64,000 nucleotides of DNA. It comes from Rhizobacter sp. (GTDB lineage: Bacteria > Pseudomonadota > Gammaproteobacteria > Burkholderiales > Burkholderiaceae_C). The stretch is from NCBI GenBank assembly GCA_025350965.1, contig JANXWV010000119.1, forward strand, positions 1 through 64,000, written 5' to 3'. The notes under the pieces were generated by a model. That model searched no databases, was not told the origin of the DNA, and was given only the letters and a program-made list of their open reading frames with translations. This document shows positions 19,734 through 27,805 of this stretch, in pieces. The position numbers and the translations under genes are program-made. Within the stretch, counting starts at the first letter, position 1, and each line of letters begins with the position of its first letter.

Positions 19734-20759
19734 TCACCTCGGCAATGAATTCACGTCTTTTTCCCAGCGCGCGATCAGCCGCTTGCGCTCGCCGCTGGCA
19801 CCGTACTTGGCGTAGTCGTAGTTGATGAGTTTGATCTTCTTGAAGTCGGGCACGTTCGCGTCGACCACGGTGGCCTTGTTCGACGGCAGCTGGTACTGCT
19901 TGGCGGCAGCGCCGAACTGCTGCGCGCCCGGCGTGAGCGCCCATTCGTAGAACTTCTTGGCCTGCTCCAGGTTGCGAGCGCCCTTGACGATGCTCATCGA
20001 GCCGATCTCGGCGCCCGTGCCTTCGCTGGGCGTGATCGTGGCCACCGGGAAGCCCTGCTGCTTCTCGCCCGGGCCGTCGTGCACGAAGCTGATCGACACC
20101 GCCGTCTCGCCGCGCGCCACCGCCTTGATCGGCCCGGTGCCGCTGCGCGTATAGGTGCTGACGTTCCTGTGCAGCGCCTTCAGGTAGTCGAAGGCCTTGT
20201 CCTCGCCCATCAGCTGCACGAGTGTGGCGATCATGGTGTACGCGGTGCCACTGCTGGCCGGGTTCGCGACCTGGATCTCGCCCTTGTATTCGGGCTTGAG
20301 CAGGTCGGCCCAGCTCTTCGGCACATCGAGCTTCTTCTTCGCGACCAGCTCGGTGTTGTAGCCGAAGCCCAGCGGCCCGGAATAGATGCCCACGGTCTTG
20401 AAGCCCGACTGCTGCGCCTGCTGCTGCGCCCACGGGTGCAACTGGGGCAGGCTCGCGCTTTTGTACTCGATGGTCAGGTCGCTCTCGGCAGCCTGCAGGT
20501 GCGGGTCGCCGGTGCCGCCGAACCACACGTCGGTCTTCGGGTTGGCGCGCTCGGCAATGAGTTGCGCGAGCGCCTCGCCCGAGCCCTTGAGCGACATGTT
20601 GACCTTGATGCCGGTGCTCTTGGTGAACACCGTCTGGATCAGGTTGCACCAGTCGGCCTGCACCGAGCAGATCACGTTGACCTGGCCGTTCTGCGCCATC
20701 ACGGCAGGGGCAAACGAGCAGGCGGTTGCGGCGGCGAGCGCCAGGGTCCATCGCTTCAT
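19734..20759 (-). CDS. ABC transporter substrate-binding protein (AfuA/FbpA type)
   Basis: 341 residues with a signal peptide (MKRWTLALAAATACSFAPAV, cleavage after AQ). The mature protein begins QVNVICSVQADWCNLI and carries DVWFGGTGDPH, NPASSGTAYTMIATL and the C-terminal block INYDYAKYGASGERKRLI. That last block is characteristic of the AfuA/extracellular solute-binding family 1 group, in which AfuA of Actinobacillus and Citrobacter was shown to bind hexose phosphates rather than iron. I see no adjacent Tyr-Tyr iron ligands. The start at 20759 is the only ATG giving a proper signal peptide; the 109 codons of open frame upstream are an artefact of high GC. Confidence 0.9.
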   Translation of the reverse strand: MKRWTLALAAATACSFAPAVMAQNGQVNVICSVQADWCNLIQTVFTKSTGIKVNMSLKGSGEALAQLIAERANPKTDVWFGGTGDPHLQAAESDLTIEYKSASLPQLHPWAQQQAQQSGFKTVGIYSGPLGFGYNTELVAKKKLDVPKSWADLLKPEYKGEIQVANPASSGTAYTMIATLVQLMGEDKAFDYLKALHRNVSTYTRSGTGPIKAVARGETAVSISFVHDGPGEKQQGFPVATITPSEGTGAEIGSMSIVKGARNLEQAKKFYEWALTPGAQQFGAAAKQYQLPSNKATVVDANVPDFKKIKLINYDYAKYGASGERKRLIARWEKDVNSLPR

Positions 20760-20979
20760 CGGTGTCTTTCGCGGGCGTGCATTGGGTGCACTGCAAGGTG
20801 CCACCATCGTAGCCCGCTGACCTGCGCATTCACGGCGGGCCACGCTCAGGGCTAACCCGGCACAAGGCGCCGGCACCACGCGCCGATGCAAGGCGCTCCC
20901 GATCCACCCACTTAGGGATGCCGGCGGCGCATCGCGAGGCCTAAGCTGCGCAGCCCGAGGACCCACCGCAGGAGATGCC
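20760..20979. promoter_or_regulatory. divergent promoter region, AfuA-like gene / M4-like peptidase gene
   Basis: 220 bp between divergent genes. It must hold both promoters. I recognise no convincing sigma-70 boxes. GCATTGGGTGCACTGC lies near 20779-20794. The peptidase start is set by AGGAG at about 20970. Confidence 0.5.
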
Positions 20980-22494
20980 ATGACGATCAACTTCATCCCC
21001 AACGACCCGCGCGCCGGAGCCACCGCACCCGCCATGCGCCCGCAACCGCGCCGCGCCACACGCCCGGCCGGCCGCTCGGGGTTCATCTACAGCAACACCA
21101 GCCTGGAAGGCGTGGCCTTGCCGGGCACGCCGAAGTTCCTGTTCTGGCAGGCGCGTGAAGCGGCCATTGCGGCCGTGCAGGCCTGGGAAGCCTCGGCCGG
21201 GCCGCACAAGCTCTGGCAGGGCAGCCGAAAGAAGCTGCCGCTGCTGCAAGACGCCGGCGAAGACCTGAACGCGTTCTACGACCGCGACACGTTCTCGTTC
21301 TTCCACCAAACCGTCGGCAACACCACGTTCTTCTCCGGTGCCAGCACCGACGTGGTCGCGCACGAGGTTGGCCACGGCTTGCTCGACTCGGTGCGGCCCG
21401 ACTTCTTCGACGTGAACTTCCTCGAAGTGGGCGCCTTCCACGAGGCCTTCGGCGACTGCATGGCCATGCTCACCGCCATCAGTGACCTGGAGACGCGGCA
21501 GAAGCTGCTCGCCACCGCGCCCGACCTGCGCCGCCGCAACTTCGTCGAGAGCACGGCCGAAGACTTGTCGCGTGGCATCGGCCTGGCCTTCCCCGGCCAC
21601 AACGCATCGGAGCCACGCCATGCGTTCAACGGCTTCAAGTTCCAGATCCCCAGCACGCTGCCCAGCAACGGCGGCCCCGGCGCGCTGATCAACGAAGTGC
21701 ACAGCTTCGGCATGGTGTTCACCGGCTGCTTCTGGGACCTGATCGCGAACCTGTTCGCAGCCCAGGCGCAACACACCGAGGCGACGCTGCTGACCGCCGC
21801 GCGGCTGGCGGGTGAGTTGCTGATCGCCGGCGCGAAGGCGGCCGTGGTGACGCCGCGCTTCATGCAGTCGGTCGGCCGCGCGATGACGCTGGCCGATGGC
21901 TCGCTGCACGCCGGCGCGAACCGCGTGGCGATTCGCGATGCGTTCGGGCGCCACAACATCCTGCTCGGCTCGAACACGATGCTCGCGCCCTCGATGGCGC
22001 TGGCGGGCGCCGCGCCGAAGAAGGCCAGCATCGATGCAGCGACCCGCAAGGACCTGCTGCTGCGCATGGGCGCGGTGCGCGGCGCCACGCTGAGCCTGTC
22101 GGCCGGCGACCTGTTCGGAACCAAGGTGGTGAACGCCGTTCAGACGCGCACGGTCGACCTGGGCAAGCTGAGCGCGCAGCTCAAGGGCGTGGTCGCGATG
22201 GCGCAAGACCCTGTGATGGTGGGCGCATCGGGCGGGCGGGCAGCCGTGATGGGCGCGGTGCCGCACAACGCCGACACCGACAGAGAAGTGCAGGCCTTCG
22301 TCGAGTCTTTGTTGGTGCACCGGCGCATCGCGTTCGAGAAGCCGGCCAAGGCCGGGCGGGGCGCGAAGGGCGCAAGAGCTGCCGTCGCCCAAAGCGGCCA
22401 CCTGAGCCACGCCACTCATGCGATCAAGACGGTGGGCGGCAAGAAGGTGCTGCAGCGCACGCGCTTTCAATGCATGTGCCGCGTGTGCCTGTGA
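20980..22494 (+). CDS. M4/M36-like gluzincin metallopeptidase domain protein
   Basis: 504 residues without a signal peptide. The zinc motif is HEVGH (His128, Glu129, His132), with the third ligand Glu155 in GAFHEAFGD, spaced as in thermolysin-like gluzincins. DTFSFFHQT and STDVVAHEVGHGLLD precede and include it. No prodomain or PepSY/FTP region is visible. The C-terminal about 120 residues have no recognised fold and end in a Cys-rich tail (CMCRVC). The start has AGGAG seven bases upstream. Its stop codon is immediately followed by the stop codon of the convergent HAD-like gene, and the two proteins share a short similar C-terminal motif (see findings). Confidence 0.8.
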   Translation: MTINFIPNDPRAGATAPAMRPQPRRATRPAGRSGFIYSNTSLEGVALPGTPKFLFWQAREAAIAAVQAWEASAGPHKLWQGSRKKLPLLQDAGEDLNAFYDRDTFSFFHQTVGNTTFFSGASTDVVAHEVGHGLLDSVRPDFFDVNFLEVGAFHEAFGDCMAMLTAISDLETRQKLLATAPDLRRRNFVESTAEDLSRGIGLAFPGHNASEPRHAFNGFKFQIPSTLPSNGGPGALINEVHSFGMVFTGCFWDLIANLFAAQAQHTEATLLTAARLAGELLIAGAKAAVVTPRFMQSVGRAMTLADGSLHAGANRVAIRDAFGRHNILLGSNTMLAPSMALAGAAPKKASIDAATRKDLLLRMGAVRGATLSLSAGDLFGTKVVNAVQTRTVDLGKLSAQLKGVVAMAQDPVMVGASGGRAAVMGAVPHNADTDREVQAFVESLLVHRRIAFEKPAKAGRGAKGARAAVAQSGHLSHATHAIKTVGGKKVLQRTRFQCMCRVCL

Positions 22495-23424
22495 CTACAC
22501 CGCGCTGAACCGCTTGCGCACCAGCCGTCGCTGGCCGCTGGCGTCGGTGGTGATCTCGTGCGTGGCGCCGGCAGCGCGCGGGGCGCCGGGCGGGCCGATC
22601 TGCTGGTTCGCAGCCAGGCTTACGGCAAAGGCCGTGGCCTCGGCCACGTGCTCGCGGGCTGGTGCATTGACCTTCGCATGCACCTCGCCGGCCGGCCCGA
22701 GGGACACGTCGGCGTCGACTGGCACGGTCATGTGAACGTGCTGCAGGCCTGGCTCGCCCGGCACCGAGACAGGGTGCCACGCGTGCCCGTAGGCCTTCAG
22801 GTGGCCCTTTTGCGCGCCCGCCTCCAAGGCGGTCACGGTCATGCCCTGCGCCGCAAGACGGGCGGTGACGGCGGCGTGCGTGTTGCCAGCATGTGCCGCG
22901 CTGGCGTGGTCGGGGGCGATCAGGTGCGCAAGCAACGCCGGGGCCTGTGACCAGTCGCTGAAATCGACGCCGGCCGCGCCCGCCGGCCCGAACTGCAACG
23001 CCTTCATGTGAAGCGTGCTGCGCACCGCCTTCACGTGCGCGGCGTTCTCGGTGATGAGCACGCATTCAGCCAGCGCTGCCTTGACCTGCAGGCGCCGCAG
23101 CGCGGTCTCGAAGACCACACGCGACGGCTTGAACGCACCGGCCTGCGTCGACAAGGTGATGCAGCGCTGCACCGGCTCGAAGAAAGGCCGCAAGCCGCTC
23201 GGCGCAAGCAGCGCGAGGTAGTCGGTAAACAACGCACGTGCCTTCTGCGCAGCGTTCGGCGGCTCGGCCATCGTGAAGTCGGAGACGAGGCAGGTGCGCA
23301 GCCGCTTGCCGTCGGCGGCCTTCAACGCCTTGATGGTGGCCAGCGCCTCGGCCACGTGCGCGAACGGCTTGTCGTGCGCGTCGATCAGCGTCAGGCCAAG
23401 GTCGAACATGACGACTCGGATCAT
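22495..23424 (-). CDS. HAD-like hydrolase with unrecognised C-terminal domain
   Basis: 309 residues. The first about 180 are HAD-like: motif I VVMFDLGLTLID, motif II region CLVSDFT, the KPSRVVFETAL Lys motif and a degenerate motif IV ITENAAHVKA in which the usual acidic pair is reduced to a single Glu. The C-terminal about 125 residues contain AHAGNTHAAVTARLAAQG and a beta-rich stretch of alternating Val/His that I do not recognise. GGAGGG precedes the ATG at 23424. The protein converges with the M4-like peptidase with zero intergenic bases. Phosphatase activity is doubtful because of the weak motif IV. Confidence 0.7.
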   Translation of the reverse strand: MIRVVMFDLGLTLIDAHDKPFAHVAEALATIKALKAADGKRLRTCLVSDFTMAEPPNAAQKARALFTDYLALLAPSGLRPFFEPVQRCITLSTQAGAFKPSRVVFETALRRLQVKAALAECVLITENAAHVKAVRSTLHMKALQFGPAGAAGVDFSDWSQAPALLAHLIAPDHASAAHAGNTHAAVTARLAAQGMTVTALEAGAQKGHLKAYGHAWHPVSVPGEPGLQHVHMTVPVDADVSLGPAGEVHAKVNAPAREHVAEATAFAVSLAANQQIGPPGAPRAAGATHEITTDASGQRRLVRKRFSAV

Positions 23425-23477
23425 CGTGAGCCCTCCAGTAGCGGGTGCCATCATACGAATTCCGCCCTGGAGACCCC

Positions 23478-24488
23478 ATGACACGCCTGCCTGCTTCGCC
23501 CACCCGCCGCCTCACCGCCGCCTTGTTCGCACTCTTCGCCCTCGTCGCGCCCTTCACCCATGGCGCCGCCAATGCGCAGGCCTGGCCCGACAAGCCGGTG
23601 CGCGTGCTCGTGCCGGCGCCGCCCGGCAGCTCACTCGACGTGATCGTGCGCCTGCTCGGCGAGAAGCTGAAAGACCGCTGGAAGCAGCCCGTCGTCGTCG
23701 ACAACCGGGCCGGTGCCGGCGGCATGCTGGGCATGGACGTGGTGGCCAAGGCCGCCTCCGATGGCTACACCCTGGGCATCGGCTTCAACGGGCCGGTGGC
23801 CTTCGCGCCCTACATGGTCAAGAAGATGCCGTACGACCCGGCCAAACAGTTGCTGCCCATCGTGCTCACCACCTCGCAGCCCAACGTGCTGGCGGTGCAG
23901 GCCGGCAACCCGGCGAAGACGCTGCCCGAGTTCGTGGCCTGGGCGAAGCAGCAAGGCAACAAGCTCAGCTACGGCTCGGTGGGCAACGGCAGTTCGTCGC
24001 ACCTGACGATGGAACTCTTCAAGAGCGTGGCCGGCATCGACGCAGTGCATGTGCCGTACGCCGGCTCGCCGCCGGCGGCCACATCGCTCGCGGCCGGGGA
24101 AACGCAGGCCTTGTTCGCGGTCGAGCCGGCCTTGCTGCCGCTGGTGCAGGGCGGGCGCATTCGGCTCATCGCCACCACGAGCCTGAAGCGCAGCGAGGCC
24201 ACGCAAGACCTGCCCACGGTCGCCGAGTCGGGCGTGCCGGGCACGGCCGGCTTCGAGGCGCTAGCCTGGAACGGCTTGTTCGCGCCGGCGGGCACACCCC
24301 CCGACGTGGTCGAGCGCATCAACGCCGACGTGAACGCCGTGATGAAGGAGCCGGCGGTGCGCGACGCATTGGCCAGACAAGGCCTGATCGTGGGAGGCGG
24401 CACACCGGCGGAGTTCAAGGCCTTCATCGACAGCGAAGGCAAGAAGTGGGGCGCGATCATCCGCAAGGTCGGCATCACGGTCGAGTGA
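23478..24488 (+). CDS. Bug-family (TctC) periplasmic substrate-binding protein
   Basis: 336 residues with a signal peptide ending NAQA. The canonical Bug features are present: WPDKPVRVLVPAPPGSSLD, the VVVDNRAGAGG loop, ADGYTLGIG-like SDGYTLGIG, and HVPYAGSPPAATSLAAGE. Bug proteins bind carboxylates or aromatic acids and are heavily multiplied in Burkholderiales. No TctA/TctB membrane genes are nearby, so this is an orphan, as most are. The ATG at 23478 has CTGGAG upstream. It is divergent from the HAD-like gene with 53 bp between starts. Confidence 0.92.
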   Translation: MTRLPASPTRRLTAALFALFALVAPFTHGAANAQAWPDKPVRVLVPAPPGSSLDVIVRLLGEKLKDRWKQPVVVDNRAGAGGMLGMDVVAKAASDGYTLGIGFNGPVAFAPYMVKKMPYDPAKQLLPIVLTTSQPNVLAVQAGNPAKTLPEFVAWAKQQGNKLSYGSVGNGSSSHLTMELFKSVAGIDAVHVPYAGSPPAATSLAAGETQALFAVEPALLPLVQGGRIRLIATTSLKRSEATQDLPTVAESGVPGTAGFEALAWNGLFAPAGTPPDVVERINADVNAVMKEPAVRDALARQGLIVGGGTPAEFKAFIDSEGKKWGAIIRKVGITVE

Positions 24489-24566
24489 TTCGCGCGCTGC
24501 TCAACGGTGCGCCACCGGCCCTGGCCGCGCATTGACCTGACGAAGAAACTTCGGCATCATCGAAGG

Positions 24567-24581
24567 TGAAACAAAGTTACA
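24567..24581. promoter_or_regulatory. HexR-like operator upstream of zwf
   Basis: TGAAACAAAGTTACA is an imperfect inverted repeat of TGTAAC around a 3-bp centre. It matches the HexR consensus half-sites TGTAAT/ATTACA at most positions. It lies 29 bp upstream of the zwf start codon, and a HexR-type gene is directly downstream of zwf. HexR is released by 2-keto-3-deoxy-6-phosphogluconate in proteobacteria studied. Confidence 0.65.
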
Positions 24582-24610
24582 TCGCCGCCTGACGGTGCGG
24601 CGTCCAGCAC

Positions 24611-26056
24611 ATGTCATTCGACCTCGTTTTCTTCGGTGGCACCGGCGACCTGACCTGGCGCAAGCTGATGCCCGCGCTGTTCCAGGCCTGGCGCCACGGG
24701 AAGCTGCCCGAAGGTGGGCGCATTCTGTCGGTGGCGCGCGACGAGCGCAGTGACGACGACTACCGCGCCTTCATCAAGGAGCGCTTCATCGAGGTCGAGC
24801 CGGCCAAGCGCCCGACCGACGACGAGTTCGCGCGCTTCGCCGAGTTGCTGCACTACCGGCGCATGGACCTCTCGCTGCCAGAGCATTACGCGGGCCTCAA
24901 GCAATGGGCGGACGAGCGCGGCGCCGACACCGTGGTGCTGTTCCTCGCCACCAGCCCGCACCTGTTCCCGCAGATCTGCGAGCAGCTCGGCAAGGTCGGC
25001 CTGAACGGGCCGAACGTGCGCGTGGTGCTCGAGAAGCCGCTCGGCCATGATCTTGCGAGCGCACAGGAGATCAACCGCGCAGTGCGCGGCGCGTTCCGCG
25101 AAGACCAGGCGCTGCGCATCGATCATTACCTAGGCAAGTCGGCAGTGCAGAACCTGATGGCGCTGCGCTTCGGCAATGCCCTGTTCGAGCCGCTGTGGCG
25201 GCGCGAGAGCATTGCCAACGTGCAGATCACCATTGCCGAAAGCCTGGGCGTGGGCATGCGCGGTGACTTCTACGACCGCACCGGTGCCCTGCGCGACATG
25301 ATCCAGAACCACGCGCTGCAGCTGCTGACGATGGTGGCGATGGAGCCGCCGAGCCGCAACGACGCAGATGCCATTCGCGACGAGAAGCTGAAGGTGCTGC
25401 GCTCGCTGAAGCCCTTCAGCGAAGAGAGCGTGGCGCGCGACGTGGTGCGCGGCCAGTACCGCGCCGGCAACTGCAACGGCGACCGTGCGCTGGGCTACCT
25501 GGAAGAAGTGAAGGTGCCCGAAGGCAGCACGACCGAAACCTTCGTGGCGCTGCGCACCGAGGTGCAGAACTGGCGTTGGGCCGGCGTGCCGTTCTACCTG
25601 CGCACCGGCAAACGCCTGGCCGCGCGCGACGCGCAGATCGTCATCAACTTCCGGCCCACGCCGCACAGCATTTTCCCGGGCATGAACCAGCCGAACAAGC
25701 TGGTCATCAAGCTGCAACCCGACGACGGGCTGGAGCTTCACCTGCTCGCGGCCAAGGGCTCGGGGCAGACCGAGGCGCTGTCGCCGGTGTTCCTCGACCT
25801 GGACTTCGACAAGGCCTTCGCAGCCAACCGCGTGGGCGCCTACGAGCGCCTGCTGATGGACGCGCTCGCCGGCCGCCTGAACCTGTTCGTGCGCAGCGAC
25901 GAACAAGAGCAGGCGTGGCGCTGGGTCGAGCCTGTCCTCAACGCCTGGGCCGCCGACCCCATCGGCCCGCGCCCCTATGCCGCCGGCACCTGGGGCCCGG
26001 CTGCGGCGAGCGCGCTGGTGGCGCGCGACGGCTTCGCCTGGTCCGAAGAACAGTAG
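24611..26056 (+). CDS. zwf: glucose-6-phosphate 1-dehydrogenase
   Basis: 481 residues, standard length. It oxidises glucose-6-phosphate to 6-phosphogluconolactone with NAD(P)+, the entry to the Entner-Doudoroff and oxidative pentose phosphate routes. The N-terminal coenzyme fingerprint is [13 protein letters not shown], the substrate-binding and catalytic signature is [14 protein letters not shown] with Asp-His, and the conserved C-terminal beta-sheet is complete. The stop is 2 bp before the regulator start, giving a zwf-hexR pair as in many beta- and gammaproteobacteria. Confidence 0.97.
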   Translation: MSFDLVFFGGTGDLTWRKLMPALFQAWRHGKLPEGGRILSVARDERSDDDYRAFIKERFIEVEPAKRPTDDEFARFAELLHYRRMDLSLPEHYAGLKQWADERGADTVVLFLATSPHLFPQICEQLGKVGLNGPNVRVVLEKPLGHDLASAQEINRAVRGAFREDQALRIDHYLGKSAVQNLMALRFGNALFEPLWRRESIANVQITIAESLGVGMRGDFYDRTGALRDMIQNHALQLLTMVAMEPPSRNDADAIRDEKLKVLRSLKPFSEESVARDVVRGQYRAGNCNGDRALGYLEEVKVPEGSTTETFVALRTEVQNWRWAGVPFYLRTGKRLAARDAQIVINFRPTPHSIFPGMNQPNKLVIKLQPDDGLELHLLAAKGSGQTEALSPVFLDLDFDKAFAANRVGAYERLLMDALAGRLNLFVRSDEQEQAWRWVEPVLNAWAADPIGPRPYAAGTWGPAAASALVARDGFAWSEEQ

Positions 26057-26058
26057 CC

Positions 26059-26925
26059 ATGCTCGACCGCATCCGCGCCGCCATTCCCGCGCTGCCGCCC
26101 GCCGAGCAGCGGGTGGCCAAGCTGGTACTCGCGGACCCGCGTGCGTTCGCGAGCCTGCCGGTGGTCGAGCTGGCCGAACGATCGCATGTGAGCAAGCCGA
26201 CCGTCGTGCGCTTTTGCCGCAGCGTGGGTTACGACGGCCTGACCGACTTCAAGCGCAAGCTCGCCGGCAGCGTCAACGAAGGCGTGCCGTTCGTGCACCG
26301 CTCGGTCGATGAAGACGACAAGAGTGCCGACATCATCGTGAAGGTGATCGACAACGCCGTGAGCGCGCTGCTGAAGTACCGCAACGCCGCCGCCAACCAT
26401 GCGTTCGAGCGCGCCATCACGGCACTGGCGGAAGCCGGCCTCAAGGGTCACCGCATCGAGTTCTACGGCGTGGGAAATTCCGGCATCGTGGCGCAGGACG
26501 CGCAGCACAAGTTCTTTCGGCTCGGCGTGCGCGCACAGGCCGTGAGCGACGGCCACGTGCAGGTGATGAGCGCCACGATGCTGCGCCCCGGCGATTGCGC
26601 CGTGATCATCAGCAACTCCGGCCACAGCCGCGACCTGCTCGACACGGCCGAGATCGCCCGCAAGAAGGGTGCGACGCTGATTGCGATCACCGCCAGCGAC
26701 TCGCCACTGGCGAAGTTCACGCAGAGCGCGAACCAGGTGCTGCTGGCGGTCGACCACCCGGAAGACTTCGAGCGCTACAGCCCGATGGTCTCGCGCCTGC
26801 TGCACCTGATGGTGATCGACATCCTGACCACCGCCGTCGCGCTGCGCCTGCCGGGCGAGCTGCGCGCCACGCTGCAAGACATCAAGAAGAACTTGCGCGC
26901 GAAGCGCTATATGCGCCTTGACTGA
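26059..26925 (+). CDS. hexR: MurR/RpiR-family regulator (HexR type)
   Basis: 288 residues: an N-terminal RpiR helix-turn-helix domain (AERSHVSKPTVVRFCRSVGY, about residues 35-60) and a C-terminal SIS sugar-phosphate-binding domain (YGVGNSGIVAQDA, then ISNSGHSRDLLDTAEIARKK). HexR binds 2-keto-3-deoxy-6-phosphogluconate and represses zwf, edd and related genes. Position 2 bp downstream of zwf and a HexR-like box upstream of zwf support this assignment. The start is ATG 26059; the long open frame running in from 25576 overlaps zwf and is not coding upstream of this ATG. Confidence 0.9.
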   Translation: MLDRIRAAIPALPPAEQRVAKLVLADPRAFASLPVVELAERSHVSKPTVVRFCRSVGYDGLTDFKRKLAGSVNEGVPFVHRSVDEDDKSADIIVKVIDNAVSALLKYRNAAANHAFERAITALAEAGLKGHRIEFYGVGNSGIVAQDAQHKFFRLGVRAQAVSDGHVQVMSATMLRPGDCAVIISNSGHSRDLLDTAEIARKKGATLIAITASDSPLAKFTQSANQVLLAVDHPEDFERYSPMVSRLLHLMVIDILTTAVALRLPGELRATLQDIKKNLRAKRYMRLD

Positions 26926-26970
26926 TTCACATTGACCGACGCGCAGGCCGACAGCCCTGCACCCTTCACA

Positions 26971-27342
26971 TCACGTGCCGTGCCAAGCCACGTGCTGCTT
27001 CGCGAACATCTTGCGCAGCTTGCCGGTAGCAGCCAGCCCGTTCATCGCGCCACAAAGCCCCTGCGCCAGGTCGACCGGCGCGGTCTTGACCGCGCAGCCC
27101 ACTGCCCAGCCGTTGCGCGGTGCGCGCGGGCTCGGCAAGGGCTCGGTGGCGAAGCGCGGGTCTTCCGTATTGAAGGGCGGCAGGTCCTTGTAGACCGCAA
27201 CGATCAGGCTGCCGCGCGGCGGCAGGCCACACAGCGGCCACTCGCCGACCGAACTCGCCAGCATGACGGTGATCGCGAAGAGTGGCGCCGTCGCCGACGC
27301 AATGAAGAAGGCCTTCTTCGTCGCCGGTGCGAAGCGGGCTCT
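26971..27342 (-). pseudogene. internally deleted periplasmic solute-binding protein gene
   Basis: A frame of about 123 codons carries the two ends of a family-3-like binding protein without its middle. It has a hydrophobic leader (AFFIASATAPLFAITVMLA), then the mature N-terminal strand SLIVAVYKDLPPFNTED, which joins directly to a C-terminal block RNGWAVGCAVKTAPVDLAQ plus AATGKLRKMFAKQHVAWH. A complete protein would have about 250-280 residues, so some 130-150 appear lost, probably by an in-frame deletion near 27163. Whether translation could still begin is unclear; the frame stays open upstream to 27462. I infer a relic. Confidence 0.6.
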
Positions 27343-27805
27343 GCCGCTGGCCCGTGCGTGGGGAGTGGATGTGGTGGTGGCGGACAAGGTTGGGCGGTGG
27401 TTTGCGTCTCGGGTGTTTTCGTAGCGCTTGTCGGTCGGCGCGCAATCAGACCGGTGGTGCATTTCTCGAGACAGCGTCGAAGCTTTCCCACGAACGCCAC
27501 CGACGGTTCAGCAAAGGCGCGCCCTCGCCCTGACCTCTCCCAAAGGTAGAGGAAGACAGACACATACCCGACCAAAAGTGTCCGTCCGGTTGCATCCACT
27601 CACCTCCATGTGCATCTCGTGTCAGGCCTGAACGAGTCGTGACGCTTGCCGTTGTTACGGCGTGAAAGGCCATCGCGAAGTGCCAACTTTTACCGGTGGC
27701 GAAACGGCGAGTGCCGTGAAGATGCGGCCGCCGAACGGGTTGTGTGCAATTTACCCGGCGGGGCCCTGAAGCCCTGCGGCGAACCTAACGCACCAGGAGC
27801 GCCGC
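27343..27805. other. no intact gene recognised
   Basis: About 460 bp between the relic gene and apbE. It contains one degenerate palindromic repeat (27522-27552) and must contain the promoter of the long apbE operon. GCCGTTGTTACGGC (27648-27661) and CGGGT/ACCCG around 27737-27758 can form small hairpins. I could not assign a riboswitch class or sigma boxes. Confidence 0.5.
27522..27552. repeat. degenerate copy of the CCCTCTCCC palindromic repeat
   Basis: A 31-bp sequence beginning CCCTCGCCCTGACCTCTCCC and continuing AAAGGTAGAGG resembles the half-element inside the gene at 35886 (CCCTCACCC...CCTCTCCC..AGGGAGAGGG). It indicates the same dispersed repeat family in intergenic DNA. Confidence 0.6.

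Noticed and set aside
15898..20759. Firm assignment as ferric-iron transporter fbpABC
   Set aside because: Family names for these subunits are based on similarity only; the binding protein lacks an evident Tyr-Tyr iron site and the fused permease is of the Afu type.
27619..27805. c-di-GMP or FMN riboswitch upstream of apbE
   Set aside because: I looked for the conserved cores of the GEMM and RFN classes and found none; only short hairpins are present.
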